From: Pseudomonas syringae
Lineage (GTDB): Bacteria; Pseudomonadota; Gammaproteobacteria; Pseudomonadales; Pseudomonadaceae
Length of the DNA stretch: 64,000 bases
Reading direction: 5' to 3'
Assembly (NCBI RefSeq): GCF_001698815.1
Contig: NZ_LGSI01000040.1
Location: forward strand, 83,751 to 147,750
How positions within the stretch are numbered: position 1 is the first letter of the stretch; each line of letters starts with the position of its first letter. Both the position numbers and the translations under genes were made by a program. The notes below the pieces were generated by a model. The model was not told the origin of the DNA and searched no databases. It saw nothing but the letters and a program-made list of their open reading frames with translations. This document shows, piece by piece, positions 1-9,136 of the stretch.

Positions 1-118
1 CCTGATTGCCCAGCCGTTCGGACAGCTGGCGAGCGCCATGCAGCGGAGTTTCCACGGCCACGTCGTAGACGCGGGAGGTGAGGATTTTCCGGGCGTAATG
101 ATTGAGCAGGCCGGTCAT
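1..118 (-). CDS. ilvA: Threonine ammonia-lyase (IlvA), N-terminal 39 residues only
   Basis: Partial gene running off the left edge on the minus strand. IlvA is the PLP enzyme that converts threonine to 2-oxobutyrate, the committed step of isoleucine synthesis. The visible N-terminus contains KILTSRVYDVAVETPL followed by ARQLSERLGN, which matches the start of bacterial biosynthetic threonine dehydratases as I recall them; the PLP lysine lies outside the window. The ATG at 118 has GAAGGA 7 bases upstream. Its start overlaps the stop of a 27-codon upstream ORF (ATGA), and further upstream lies an Ile/Thr leader peptide with an attenuator, which fits an isoleucine-biosynthetic role. Identification rests on only 39 residues plus this regulatory context. 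Confidence 0.8.
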   Translation of the reverse strand, partial: MTGLLNHYARKILTSRVYDVAVETPLHGARQLSERLGNQ

Positions 119-198
119 CGCGTCCGTCCTTCACTGGTATTGAAAGCGCGCAGGTCCTGCGAGATGAAGAGGGCGAGCGGGGTTGGGCAAATGATCAT
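115..198 (-). CDS. Small upstream ORF (27 aa) translationally coupled to ilvA
   Basis: An ATG at 198 is preceded by AGGAG at a 7-base spacing, the best ribosome-binding site in this leader. The frame begins MIICPTPLALFI and ends in a TGA that shares bases with the ilvA start codon (ATGA). It lies between the attenuator hairpin and ilvA. I do not recognise the peptide. The plausible role is translational coupling of ilvA rather than a functional product; it could also be a chance frame, or the relic of an alternative ilvA N-terminus in another frame. Confidence 0.4.
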   Translation of the reverse strand: MIICPTPLALFISQDLRAFNTSEGRTR

Positions 199-231
199 GT
201 CTGACTCCTGAGTGGTTGGCCCTGGAGACAG

Positions 232-256
232 AAAAAACCCGCCTCTAGGGCGGGTT
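232..256 (-). terminator. Attenuator terminator upstream of ilvA
   Basis: On the minus strand AACCCGCC (249-256) and GGCGGGTT (236-243) form an 8-bp GC-rich stem with a 5-base loop, followed directly by six U residues (232-237, overlapping the stem base). It lies between the leader peptide and ilvA, so it ends transcription before the structural gene unless the antiterminator forms. Confidence 0.8.
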
Positions 257-298
257 GGGTGCAAGCGTCGGCTAACCCGCCATGACTGGAATGGCGGT
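236..298 (-). promoter_or_regulatory. Ile/Thr-responsive transcription attenuator of ilvA
   Basis: Four alternately pairing segments can be read on the minus strand: 1, CCGCCAT at 291-297 inside the Thr-Ala-Ile codons; 2, ATGGCGGGTT at 274-283 at the end of the leader peptide; 3, AACCCGCC at 249-256; 4, GGCGGGTT at 236-243. Pair 1:2 is 7 bp, the antiterminator 2:3 is 8 bp, and the terminator 3:4 is 8 bp plus a U tract. A ribosome stalled on the Ile or Thr codons would cover segment 1, free segment 2 to pair with 3, and allow readthrough into ilvA. This is the classical amino-acid attenuation layout, seen directly in sequence; function is inferred. Confidence 0.78.
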
Positions 299-337
299 AA
301 TAATAATCTGGCCGAAGAAATGCTTGGTTACGTTCAT
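272..337 (-). CDS. ilvA leader peptide (21 aa, Ile/Thr/Val-rich)
   Basis: A 21-codon ORF starts at ATG 337 and stops with TAG at 272-274. Its C-terminal half reads QIIITAIPVMAG: four Ile codons, one Thr and one Val in the control stretch, with another Thr and Val near the start. Three consecutive ATT codons sit just before attenuator segment 1, where a stalled ribosome would act. Spacing to the terminator hairpin is 15 bases after the stop. The peptide is a regulatory sensor rather than a functional product. The Shine-Dalgarno is weak (AGG close to the start). I saw no convincing promoter at a consistent distance upstream. Confidence 0.72.
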   Translation of the reverse strand: MNVTKHFFGQIIITAIPVMAG

Positions 338-512
338 GGCCTGAAGACTATTTCGGTTGTGCGGGCCAAGTCAAGGCGGTGTTGGCTAAATTCCCGCCAA
401 TGCGCCGCGTATCTTTAATGGCACTGACATTTTTCCTTCACCTCGGCACTTTAAGGTGGAGGTCATGGTCAGTGAGTGCAGTCATTAAAGAACAGCCAAG
501 AGGGCATGCGTT

Positions 513-599
513 ATGGACGACTATCTGGAAGAAATACTCGAATACAAAGCGTTTGAACTGGATCCACCGGAACCTGCGGACGACGCTACCGAGCTGTAA
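513..599 (+). CDS. Small acidic protein, 28 aa, unknown
   Basis: An ATG at 513 has GAGGG at 500-504 (8-base spacing) and opens a 28-codon frame beginning MDDYLEEILEYK and ending DDATEL. About a third of the residues are Asp or Glu; there is no signal peptide or membrane segment. It lies alone between the divergent ilvA leader and the convergent araC gene. The good ribosome-binding site and a composition unlike a random high-GC frame support it as real. No function can be assigned. The stretch 338-512 holds its promoter region and that of ilvA, with no further gene seen. Confidence 0.5.
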   Translation: MDDYLEEILEYKAFELDPPEPADDATEL

Positions 600-614
600 G
601 CGTCACTTAAGGTT

Positions 615-1655
615 TCAGGCAATGTGGCGTTGGCTGCGGCGGAACTCCCCAGGAGTCTGGCCGTTCCAGCGCTTAAAGGCGCGCTGGAACGCTTCGGCCG
701 AAGCGAAACCCAGCAGATAGGCGATTTCACCGAACGCAAGTTCAGTATCGCGTATGTAAGTCATGGCCAGATCGCGACGTGTGTCATTGAGAATGGTGCG
801 AAACCGCGTGCCTTCTTCAGCCAGCTTGCGGCGCAATGTCCAGGTCGGCAGCTTCAACCGTGCGGCAACCTCTTCCAGGTCCGGTTCCCTGCCGCCATTC
901 AACAACGGCCCGAGCAAACGCGTGATGCGTTCACGCAAACTGCGGGTGCGGGTCAGTTGCTCCAGTTCCTTTTCACACAGTTGCAGCAAGTGCCGCCAGG
1001 TGCTCGGGCAATGCTCGGGATTGCGCAATGCCAGCACGTCTTGATCCAGCAGCAATTGATTAGAATCCGCAGCAAACGTCACCGGATTTTCACTCAGCGT
1101 TGCATAGTCAGCGGCGTACTGCGGCGCGTCGAATTCGATTTCAATGCGCTGCGCACGAATCGATGTCCCGGCCAGCGTCGAGAGTTGCTGCACCCAACCG
1201 GCGAATATCGAATCCACCACGAAGCGGTTGTAAGCGTTGTACGGGCTGATGGAGTAAAAACGCAGCCATGCGCCTTGAGCGTCTTCATGAAAACTCGAAT
1301 GGCCTCGGTAATTGGAGCCGTACAGCGCTTCAAAACGGATCAGCGTGCGCACTGCCTCACGCACCGTCGGCGCTTGTGCGGCGGTCACGCCCGCCAGGCC
1401 GCATTGGCTGATCCGGCTTAACCGGCCCATGCGCAAACCCAATCCCGGCTGACCGGTGAGCTGGATGGCGGCATGGCCCAGGCGCATGTAGCGCGGAATC
1501 GACAGGCGGGCGCAGGCTTCACCCAGGCGTGCGGCGTCCAGGCCGTATTGCTCCAGCAGCGGGGCAGGATCGCAACCGAAGCTGCGCACCGCATCACTCA
1601 GGCTGTGAACAAACCCGACGGACAGATCTCCCAGACGCATCGGCGACGGATTCAT
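615..1655 (-). CDS. AraC-family transcriptional regulator (PF12625-type N-terminus)
   Basis: The 346-residue protein has the organisation of the OruR/ArgR-like AraC subgroup: an N-terminal ligand-sensing domain of the AraC_binding_2 type (roughly residues 20-205) and a C-terminal double helix-turn-helix (about 240-340). The second HTH shows the usual signature IAYLLGFASAEAFQRAFKRW followed by GQTPGEFR. The start codon lies 2 bases after the stop of the upstream nitrilase-fold gene on the same strand, so the two are probably one transcript and the regulator may control that gene. The ligand is unknown. The 28-residue ORF at 513-599 is convergent with it. Confidence 0.88.
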   Translation of the reverse strand: MNPSPMRLGDLSVGFVHSLSDAVRSFGCDPAPLLEQYGLDAARLGEACARLSIPRYMRLGHAAIQLTGQPGLGLRMGRLSRISQCGLAGVTAAQAPTVREAVRTLIRFEALYGSNYRGHSSFHEDAQGAWLRFYSISPYNAYNRFVVDSIFAGWVQQLSTLAGTSIRAQRIEIEFDAPQYAADYATLSENPVTFAADSNQLLLDQDVLALRNPEHCPSTWRHLLQLCEKELEQLTRTRSLRERITRLLGPLLNGGREPDLEEVAARLKLPTWTLRRKLAEEGTRFRTILNDTRRDLAMTYIRDTELAFGEIAYLLGFASAEAFQRAFKRWNGQTPGEFRRSQRHIA

Positions 1656-1657
1656 GG

Positions 1658-2803
1658 TCAGAGCCAGACGTTGATCAGGCGCGCGCCGTGGCCGGTCTTG
1701 TCGTCCAGCGAAGGCTCGACGATCTTCAGGCCGTTACGACTGGCGAAACTGTGCCCCGCGCTGCCCTGATCCCAGAACTGACCACGCATGAACACGCTGA
1801 CTCCGGCGCGGGCCGAGCTGTCTGGCAGCTTGCTGGTCAGGGTCAGGCGCTGCCAGGCTTCGCCTTCGCTGAGGCTGCCAGCCGCCAGATCGACGGAAGG
1901 GGTGAGGTCGGCGCTTTGCTCGCCGCGCCAGGGTTTGAGCCAGCCGCCGTTGCCGACCACGAATGCGGGTACGGCGATCAACTCCGCGCCGCTGTCGTTC
2001 AAGCGGCTGTAGTTGCGCGGATACCAGCTGTCGATGCCGATCAGGATGCCCAATCGTCCCGCCGGGGTATCGATTACGTTGAGCGGTGCGTCGGCGGCGG
2101 ACTGGATATAACCGCGCTGATAACTGGCCGGATACAACTGTCGCTGTGGCTGGCCAAGAGGCAGGCCATCGCTGCCGAATGCCAGGCTGCTGTTGAACAA
2201 AGGGCCGCTGCCGACTTCCAGTTTACCGTTCACCACGTGGGGTTCGGGCAGCACGATGGAACCGGCGACCAGCGTCACGCCGAATTCTTTCGCCAGCCCG
2301 CCGAACACTGTCTGGTAATCGTTGGCCATGCTGCTGGCTTTCATGCGCAAGTGGGCGTCGTTCAAACGGTTCTCGCCGGTGGCGCTGAGCATGGCACCCA
2401 CGAACTTCAGCGGGTTACTGACAGCCAGCCAGGTCATCGCTTCATCAATAGTGGTGGCTTGATACACCTGATTCTTTTCGCCGCTGGCAAACAGCCAGGT
2501 ACCCACATGTTCGGGCAGCACAACGATGGTCTTGCTGTTGATCAGACCTTTGTCACGGGCTTGCTGCAGATAAGCCGCCAATTTGCGGTGCAGGCGGTCG
2601 ATGCTTTGGTAGTCGGCGGGAAACAGCTCCGCCTGCACGCCCAGCAAGTTGCCGCGCTCGCTGGGCTGACCGTCATCGACTGCCAGTTGGATGCGCAGGT
2701 CGGACAAGTAATGGCCCACCGGGCGCTGCTCGGTCCAGACCCCGTAACTGGTCAGGGCGATCAGCAGCAGCGCGGCAATGAAAACAGCAAAAAATGTACG
2801 CAT
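1658..2803 (-). CDS. Nitrilase-superfamily (CN hydrolase fold) protein with catalytic Cys replaced by Gly
   Basis: The 381-residue protein starts with one hydrophobic helix (residues 4-19), a signal peptide or membrane anchor, so the CN-hydrolase domain (about 55-340) is probably periplasmic. The catalytic Glu region is recognisable (VVLPEH, E98). At the nucleophile position the usual ICYDS-like motif reads LIGIDSWYP: Gly256 (codon GGC) stands where the catalytic Cys belongs. The central Lys region reads QPQRQLYP without an obvious Lys. Known family members use Glu-Lys-Cys, so this copy is probably not a conventional amidase or nitrilase. It is followed 2 bases later by an AraC regulator. The divergent gap to fadH (2804-3028) shows no clear site. 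Confidence 0.72.
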   Translation of the reverse strand: MRTFFAVFIAALLLIALTSYGVWTEQRPVGHYLSDLRIQLAVDDGQPSERGNLLGVQAELFPADYQSIDRLHRKLAAYLQQARDKGLINSKTIVVLPEHVGTWLFASGEKNQVYQATTIDEAMTWLAVSNPLKFVGAMLSATGENRLNDAHLRMKASSMANDYQTVFGGLAKEFGVTLVAGSIVLPEPHVVNGKLEVGSGPLFNSSLAFGSDGLPLGQPQRQLYPASYQRGYIQSAADAPLNVIDTPAGRLGILIGIDSWYPRNYSRLNDSGAELIAVPAFVVGNGGWLKPWRGEQSADLTPSVDLAAGSLSEGEAWQRLTLTSKLPDSSARAGVSVFMRGQFWDQGSAGHSFASRNGLKIVEPSLDDKTGHGARLINVWL

Positions 2804-2971
2804 AAGAAGGAAAAGGGCTGCCGGGTACTGGTTTGCCGCCTAGGGTAGGGCGCGCCATCGCGCTTGCCAACCCTTGCTGCACGTTTGGATCAATAACTTG
2901 TCACTTTCAGTCATTGAGCGTGTTGGGTGCGGCCTTTACTGTTGCGCCATGAACAGGCCCCGAGGGCTTGA

Positions 2972-5065
<2,094 letters not shown>

Positions 5066-5079
5066 ACCGATGTATCCCT

Positions 5080-5169
5080 GTAGGAGGGAATTTATTCCCG
5101 AAGGCATTTGAACAGGCGGTGAAGATCCGTCGCCTGAACAGGCGCTTTCGCGGATAAATCCGCTCCCAC
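5080..5169. repeat. Degenerate REPIN (inverted REP pair) after fadH
   Basis: GTAGGAGGGAATTTATTCCC opens the unit, and TCGCGGATAAATCCGCTCCC near 5151-5167 closes it in inverted orientation, with a GC-rich spacer containing CAGGCG repeats. The arms are of two related REP families and imperfect. It may form the fadH transcript end. Confidence 0.65.
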
Positions 5170-5239
5170 GAATCTGCGCCAGACCAGCTGAATGTGCGTG
5201 AGTGTTAGACTGCGCCTCTCTCAATGCGGGCCAGACGAC

Positions 5240-6247
5240 GTGTCACTCAACCCCATCAACTGGCAACCCCATGCCCCTCTGCAACCGCTGAAACTGCCCT
5301 GGCTAGACCATGCCTGCGTCGAGGTGGCAGTGTTGCGTCTGGACCTGATCGACGCCCTGATCAGCGGCAATAAATGGTTCAAGCTTGATCATCACCTTGC
5401 GGCCGCCAGCGAGGCCAATGCCCAGGGCGTGATCAGTCTGGGCGGTGCGCATTCCAATCATTTGCATGCTTTGGCGGCGGCAGGCAAACGTTTCGATTTC
5501 CCCACCGTAGGCTTATTGCGCGGTCATGCGCAGGAAACCCCGACCACGCGGGATCTGCAGGCATTTGGCATGCAGTTGCATTGGCTCGGTTATGGCGGCT
5601 ATCGGGCGCGGCACGAGCCTGATTTCTGGCTGCCCTGGCTGGCGCGCTATCCGGACTTTTATCCGATCCCGGAAGGCGGTGGCGGTTTGGCCGGTGCTTC
5701 GGGATGCGCCGAGTTATTGAGCATGGCCCGTGGCCAGCTGGGTAATTTAAGTTGGGACGATTATCACGGCTGGTGGCTGGCCGCCGGAACGGGCACGACG
5801 CTGGCCGGGCTGGTGCTGGCTGAAGCGGGGGCGCATCCAGTGTATGGCGCCATGGCGGTGCCGGATGGGCATGGGGTGCAGGAGAATGTGGCGGCGGTCC
5901 TCCATGCGGGAACTGCGCAAGCGTGTAGGAGCGAACTTGAGTGGGAGCGAGCTTGCTCGCGAAGCAGGCTGACACTCAGTCCCGACAACAAGTTGTCTCC
6001 TGCCGCAGATTCCCTGTTTCATCTGCTCGACGCCAGTCGCGGCGGCTTCGCCAAAACCGATCCGCTGCTGCTCGATTTCATCGCTGCCAGCGAAAACCAG
6101 AGTGGCATTCCCTTCGAACCGCTGTACACAGGCAAAGCCCTGCTGATGCTGCGCGATGAAGTTTCGGCTGGGCGTTTCGTGGCGAGCACGCGTTTGATCT
6201 TCATTCACACCGGAGGCCTGCAAGGTCGGCGAGCGATGGGCCTCTAG
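5240..6247 (+). CDS. PLP-dependent ACC deaminase/D-cysteine desulfhydrase family protein with in-frame REP insertion
   Basis: Fold-type II PLP enzyme of 335 residues. SGNKWFKL near residues 42-49 contains the Schiff-base lysine region, GGAHSNHLHALAAAGK is the substrate Ser/His loop, and GTGTTLAG binds phosphate. Family members cleave ACC or D-cysteine to a 2-keto acid, ammonia and (for D-Cys) sulfide; which substrate applies cannot be read here. The oddity is residues about 228-260, encoded by a REP-type sequence (5924-5970) plus flanking bases, sitting between AVLHAGTA and the conserved DASRGGFAKTD stretch; the reading frame is kept. The GTG at 5240 is chosen because homologs as I recall them begin near SLxPINWQP; no strong ribosome-binding site is visible and the start is uncertain. 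Confidence 0.8.
   Translation: MSLNPINWQPHAPLQPLKLPWLDHACVEVAVLRLDLIDALISGNKWFKLDHHLAAASEANAQGVISLGGAHSNHLHALAAAGKRFDFPTVGLLRGHAQETPTTRDLQAFGMQLHWLGYGGYRARHEPDFWLPWLARYPDFYPIPEGGGGLAGASGCAELLSMARGQLGNLSWDDYHGWWLAAGTGTTLAGLVLAEAGAHPVYGAMAVPDGHGVQENVAAVLHAGTAQACRSELEWERACSRSRLTLSPDNKLSPAADSLFHLLDASRGGFAKTDPLLLDFIAASENQSGIPFEPLYTGKALLMLRDEVSAGRFVASTRLIFIHTGGLQGRRAMGL
5924..5970 (+). repeat. REP element inside a coding sequence
   Basis: A truncated REP half (TGTAGGAGCGAACTTGA, 5924-5940) abuts a complete REP palindrome (GTGGGAGCGAGCTTGCTCGC, 5941-5960, plus GAAGCAGGC). It is of the same family as the intergenic copy at 37039. It lies inside the ACC-deaminase-like gene without breaking the frame, and a further GACAAC/GTTGTC mini-palindrome follows at 5984-5997. 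Confidence 0.8.
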
Positions 6248-6264
6248 GCGGCCGATTCCTGCCT

Positions 6265-6281
6265 TTGGCACGAATCCTGCG
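6265..6281 (+). promoter_or_regulatory. Candidate sigma-54 promoter of the MHS transporter
   Basis: TTGGCACGAATCCTGCG matches the -24/-12 pattern TTGGCACG-N4-TTGCW with the invariant GG (6267-6268) and GC (6279-6280) separated by exactly 10 bases; two non-critical positions differ. It would start transcription near 6292, about 100 bases before the MFS gene. No enhancer site was identified. Confidence 0.45.
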
Positions 6282-6395
6282 CCACTCTGGTCATGACGGG
6301 TCGGCCCTGAATACGTGGATGACACTTTCAGAGTGAACCCTTTCAGCCGCTGTCCCGATAATCGATAGCTTCCTGATGCAACGTCGAGGTTCAGC

Positions 6396-7733
6396 ATGAC
6401 CAGTGCAACTGCAGGGCAGGTCAGTCCCGCCACTTTGAGAAAAGTCATTGTTGCCGCCGCCATCGGCAACTTCGTCGAATGGTTCGACTTCGCGGTCTAC
6501 GGCTTCCTGGCCACCACCATTGCCCAACAGTTTTTTCCCAGCGGCGATGCCAGTGCCGCCTTGTTGAAAACCTTCGCGGTGTTCGCCGTGGCCTTCGCAT
6601 TTCGGCCTTTGGGCGGGATTTTCTTCGGCATGCTGGGCGACCGGATCGGACGTAAGCGAACTCTGGCGATGACCATTTTGCTGATGGCTGGCGCCACGAC
6701 CCTGATCGGCGTGTTACCGACCTATGCCGCCATCGGAGTGATGGCGCCGATTCTGTTGACGCTCATCCGCTGCGCGCAAGGTTTCTCGGCGGGCGGTGAG
6801 TACGCCGGGGCCTGCGCTTATCTGATGGAGCATGCGCCCAACGACAAGCGTGCCTGGTATGGCAGCTTCATTCCCGTTTCGACCTTTTCCGCCTTCGCTG
6901 CCGCAGCGGTGGTGGCTTATGCACTGGAAGCATCGCTGTCTGCCGAGGCCATGGGCAGCTGGGGCTGGCGCCTGCCGTTCCTGATCGCCGCGCCATTGGG
7001 GCTCGTCGGGCTTTACCTGCGCTGGAAACTGGACGAAACCCCGGCGTTTCAGGCTGTCAAAGAGGAGCACGCGGTTGCCCACTCGCCACTCAAGGAAACC
7101 CTGCGCAACCACGGTGCGGCGATCTGCTGTCTTGGCGCTTTCGTTTCCCTGACGGCCTTGTCGTTCTATATGTTCACCACTTATTTCGCCACCTACCTGC
7201 AAGTGGCCGGCGGCCTGAGTCGTGCCACGGCGCTGCTGGTGTCATTGATCGCATTGATCTTCGCCGCAGCAATCTGTCCGCTGGCCGGGCTCTATTCGGA
7301 TCGCGTCGGGCGCCGCGTCACGATCATGAGCGCCTGCGCGTTGTTGATCATTGTGGTTTATCCATCCTTCCTGATGGCCAGCTCCGGCTCGTTCGCGGCG
7401 TCCATTGTCGGCGTCATGCTGCTGGCCGTTGGCGCGGTGTTGTGCGGTGTGGTTACGGCGGCGTTGCTTTCGGAAACCTTTCCAACCCGCACCCGCTATA
7501 CCGCATCGGCGATCACCTACAACATGGCCTACACCATCTTTGGTGGCACCGCGCCCTTGATGGCGACCTGGTTGATCACGACGACGGGCAGCAACCTTTC
7601 GCCGGCGTTTTACCTGATCGCTGTCGCCTTGCTGGCGTTGGCGGGCGGGATGGCCTTGCGGGAAACTTCGCGGATTTCCCTGCATGATGTTCCCACTGAG
7701 AACAAGGCTGCAGTGGTTACTGTCGCGACGTGA
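6396..7733 (+). CDS. MFS transporter, metabolite:H+ symporter (MHS) family
   Basis: The 445-residue protein has twelve predicted membrane segments and the MHS hallmarks: AIGNFVEWFDFAVYGFLAT in TM1, GDRIGRKRTL in the loop between TM2 and TM3, and RCAQGFSAGGEYAG at TM4. Characterised members (ProP, CitA, KgtP, ShiA) import proline/betaine, citrate, alpha-ketoglutarate or shikimate with protons. The substrate is not determined here; the sequence resembles the citrate/dicarboxylate branch only in a general way. GAGG lies 6 bases before the ATG. A candidate sigma-54 promoter at 6265-6281 would suit a carbon- or nitrogen-source carrier. A REP palindrome follows the stop codon. Confidence 0.82.
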   Translation: MTSATAGQVSPATLRKVIVAAAIGNFVEWFDFAVYGFLATTIAQQFFPSGDASAALLKTFAVFAVAFAFRPLGGIFFGMLGDRIGRKRTLAMTILLMAGATTLIGVLPTYAAIGVMAPILLTLIRCAQGFSAGGEYAGACAYLMEHAPNDKRAWYGSFIPVSTFSAFAAAAVVAYALEASLSAEAMGSWGWRLPFLIAAPLGLVGLYLRWKLDETPAFQAVKEEHAVAHSPLKETLRNHGAAICCLGAFVSLTALSFYMFTTYFATYLQVAGGLSRATALLVSLIALIFAAAICPLAGLYSDRVGRRVTIMSACALLIIVVYPSFLMASSGSFAASIVGVMLLAVGAVLCGVVTAALLSETFPTRTRYTASAITYNMAYTIFGGTAPLMATWLITTTGSNLSPAFYLIAVALLALAGGMALRETSRISLHDVPTENKAAVVTVAT

Positions 7734-7737
7734 AATT

Positions 7738-7780
7738 GTTGGAGCGAGGCTTGCCCGCGAATCAGGCGCCTCGCTCCCAC
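7738..7780. repeat. REP palindrome
   Basis: GTTGGAGCGAGGCTTGCCCG opens the unit and CGCCTCGCTCCCAC closes it 5 bases after the MHS transporter stop. Same family as the copies at 10189, 42675 and 61869. It may serve as transcript end. Confidence 0.75.
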
Positions 7781-7911
7781 TGACTGTTTATTTCTGCAAC
7801 AAATTGTGGCGATAGCGCCCCAAAAAATGGCACATTGGCGGCCCCGCGTGCCGTCGACACATTTTGCAATGAGCTGTCAGGGCACATCCAAACGCTCCAC
7901 GGATGAACTTC

Positions 7912-9132
7912 ATGGCCGTCAGCAACCCTGCTTCAAACGCAATTCCAGCCTCACCCTCCAGCACGACCAGTCCACTGGTGATGCGCATCATTGGCGCGGT
8001 GGCGCTGGCGCATTTGATCAATGACCTGATCCAGGCTGTGCTGCCGTCGATCTACCCGATGCTCAAGGAAAACTACGGGCTGAGCTTCACCCAGGTTGGC
8101 CTGATTACGCTGACATTCCAGATCACCGCTTCGCTGCTGCAGCCCTGGGTGGGTTATTACACTGACCGCCACCCCAATCCGCTGGTCTTGCCGCTGGGTT
8201 CGATCTGCACCCTGATTGGCATTCTGATGCTGTCCATGGTCGGCAGTTTTCCGCTGATCCTCCTGGCTTCGGCGCTGATCGGCATCGGTTCCTCGACCTT
8301 TCACCCGGAAGCTTCGCGTATCGCGCGGCTGGCATCGGGTGGGCGTTTTGGCTTGGCGCAGTCGACCTTTCAGGTAGGCGGCAACACCGGCTCGGCATTC
8401 GGCCCGCTGCTGGCGGCGGCGATCATCATTCCGTTCGGCCAGGGGCACGTGGCCTGGTTCGGGCTGTTTGCGCTGTTTTCCTTAGGTTTGCTGTACGCCA
8501 TCAGCCGTTGGTATCGCTCGCACTTGAGTCTGTTCAAGCTCAAGCAAGGCCAGGCCGCGACGCACGGATTGTCGAAAGGCCGTGTAACCATGGCGTTGGC
8601 GATCCTGGCGTTTCTGGTGTTTTCCAAGTTCTTCTATATGTCGAGCATTACCAGCTACTTCACCTTTTACCTGATAGAAAAGTTTGATCTGTCGGTGGCG
8701 GCTTCGCAGTTGCAGCTGTTCCTGTTTCTCGGCGCGGTGGCGGCGGGCACCTTCTTTGGCGGGCCGATTGGCGACAAGATCGGCCGCAAGGCGGTGATCT
8801 GGTTTTCGATTCTCGGCGCGGCACCCTTCACGTTGGCATTGCCTTACGCGGACCTGTTCTGGACCAGCGTTTTGAGCGTGATCATCGGTTTCATCCTGGC
8901 TTCGGCATTCTCCGCCATTGTCGTGTACGCCCAGGAACTGGTGCCGGGCAACGTCGGCATGATCGCGGGGATTTTCTTCGGCCTGATGTTCGGTTTCGGC
9001 GGCATCGGTGCGGCGTTGCTCGGTTATCTGGCGGACAGCCACGGCATTTTGTTCGTCTATACGCTGTGTTCGTTCCTGCCGCTGCTGGGCATCCTGGCGA
9101 TTTTCCTGCCGCGCTCCAGAAAGTCTGCCTGA
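7912..9132 (+). CDS. fsr: MFS transporter, fosmidomycin-resistance (Fsr) type
   Basis: The 406-residue protein has twelve membrane helices. ALAHLINDLIQAVLPSIYP at the first helix and LGIGSSTFHPEASR-like IGIGSSTFHPEASRIAR in the TM4 region are characteristic of the Fsr branch of the major facilitator superfamily, drug:proton antiporters first found through fosmidomycin resistance in E. coli. The physiological substrate is unknown. Two ATGs are possible (7903 and 7912); 7912 has GGA at a better spacing, but neither ribosome-binding site is strong. The gene is convergent with the DUF1853 gene, with only 4 bases between stop codons and no room for a separate terminator. Confidence 0.82.
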   Translation: MAVSNPASNAIPASPSSTTSPLVMRIIGAVALAHLINDLIQAVLPSIYPMLKENYGLSFTQVGLITLTFQITASLLQPWVGYYTDRHPNPLVLPLGSICTLIGILMLSMVGSFPLILLASALIGIGSSTFHPEASRIARLASGGRFGLAQSTFQVGGNTGSAFGPLLAAAIIIPFGQGHVAWFGLFALFSLGLLYAISRWYRSHLSLFKLKQGQAATHGLSKGRVTMALAILAFLVFSKFFYMSSITSYFTFYLIEKFDLSVAASQLQLFLFLGAVAAGTFFGGPIGDKIGRKAVIWFSILGAAPFTLALPYADLFWTSVLSVIIGFILASAFSAIVVYAQELVPGNVGMIAGIFFGLMFGFGGIGAALLGYLADSHGILFVYTLCSFLPLLGILAIFLPRSRKSA

Positions 9133-9136
9133 TCGT

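Noticed and set aside
363..373. TTGACT as the -35 of the ilvA leader promoter
   Set aside because: The matching -10 would put the transcription start at or after the leader ATG, leaving no ribosome-binding site.
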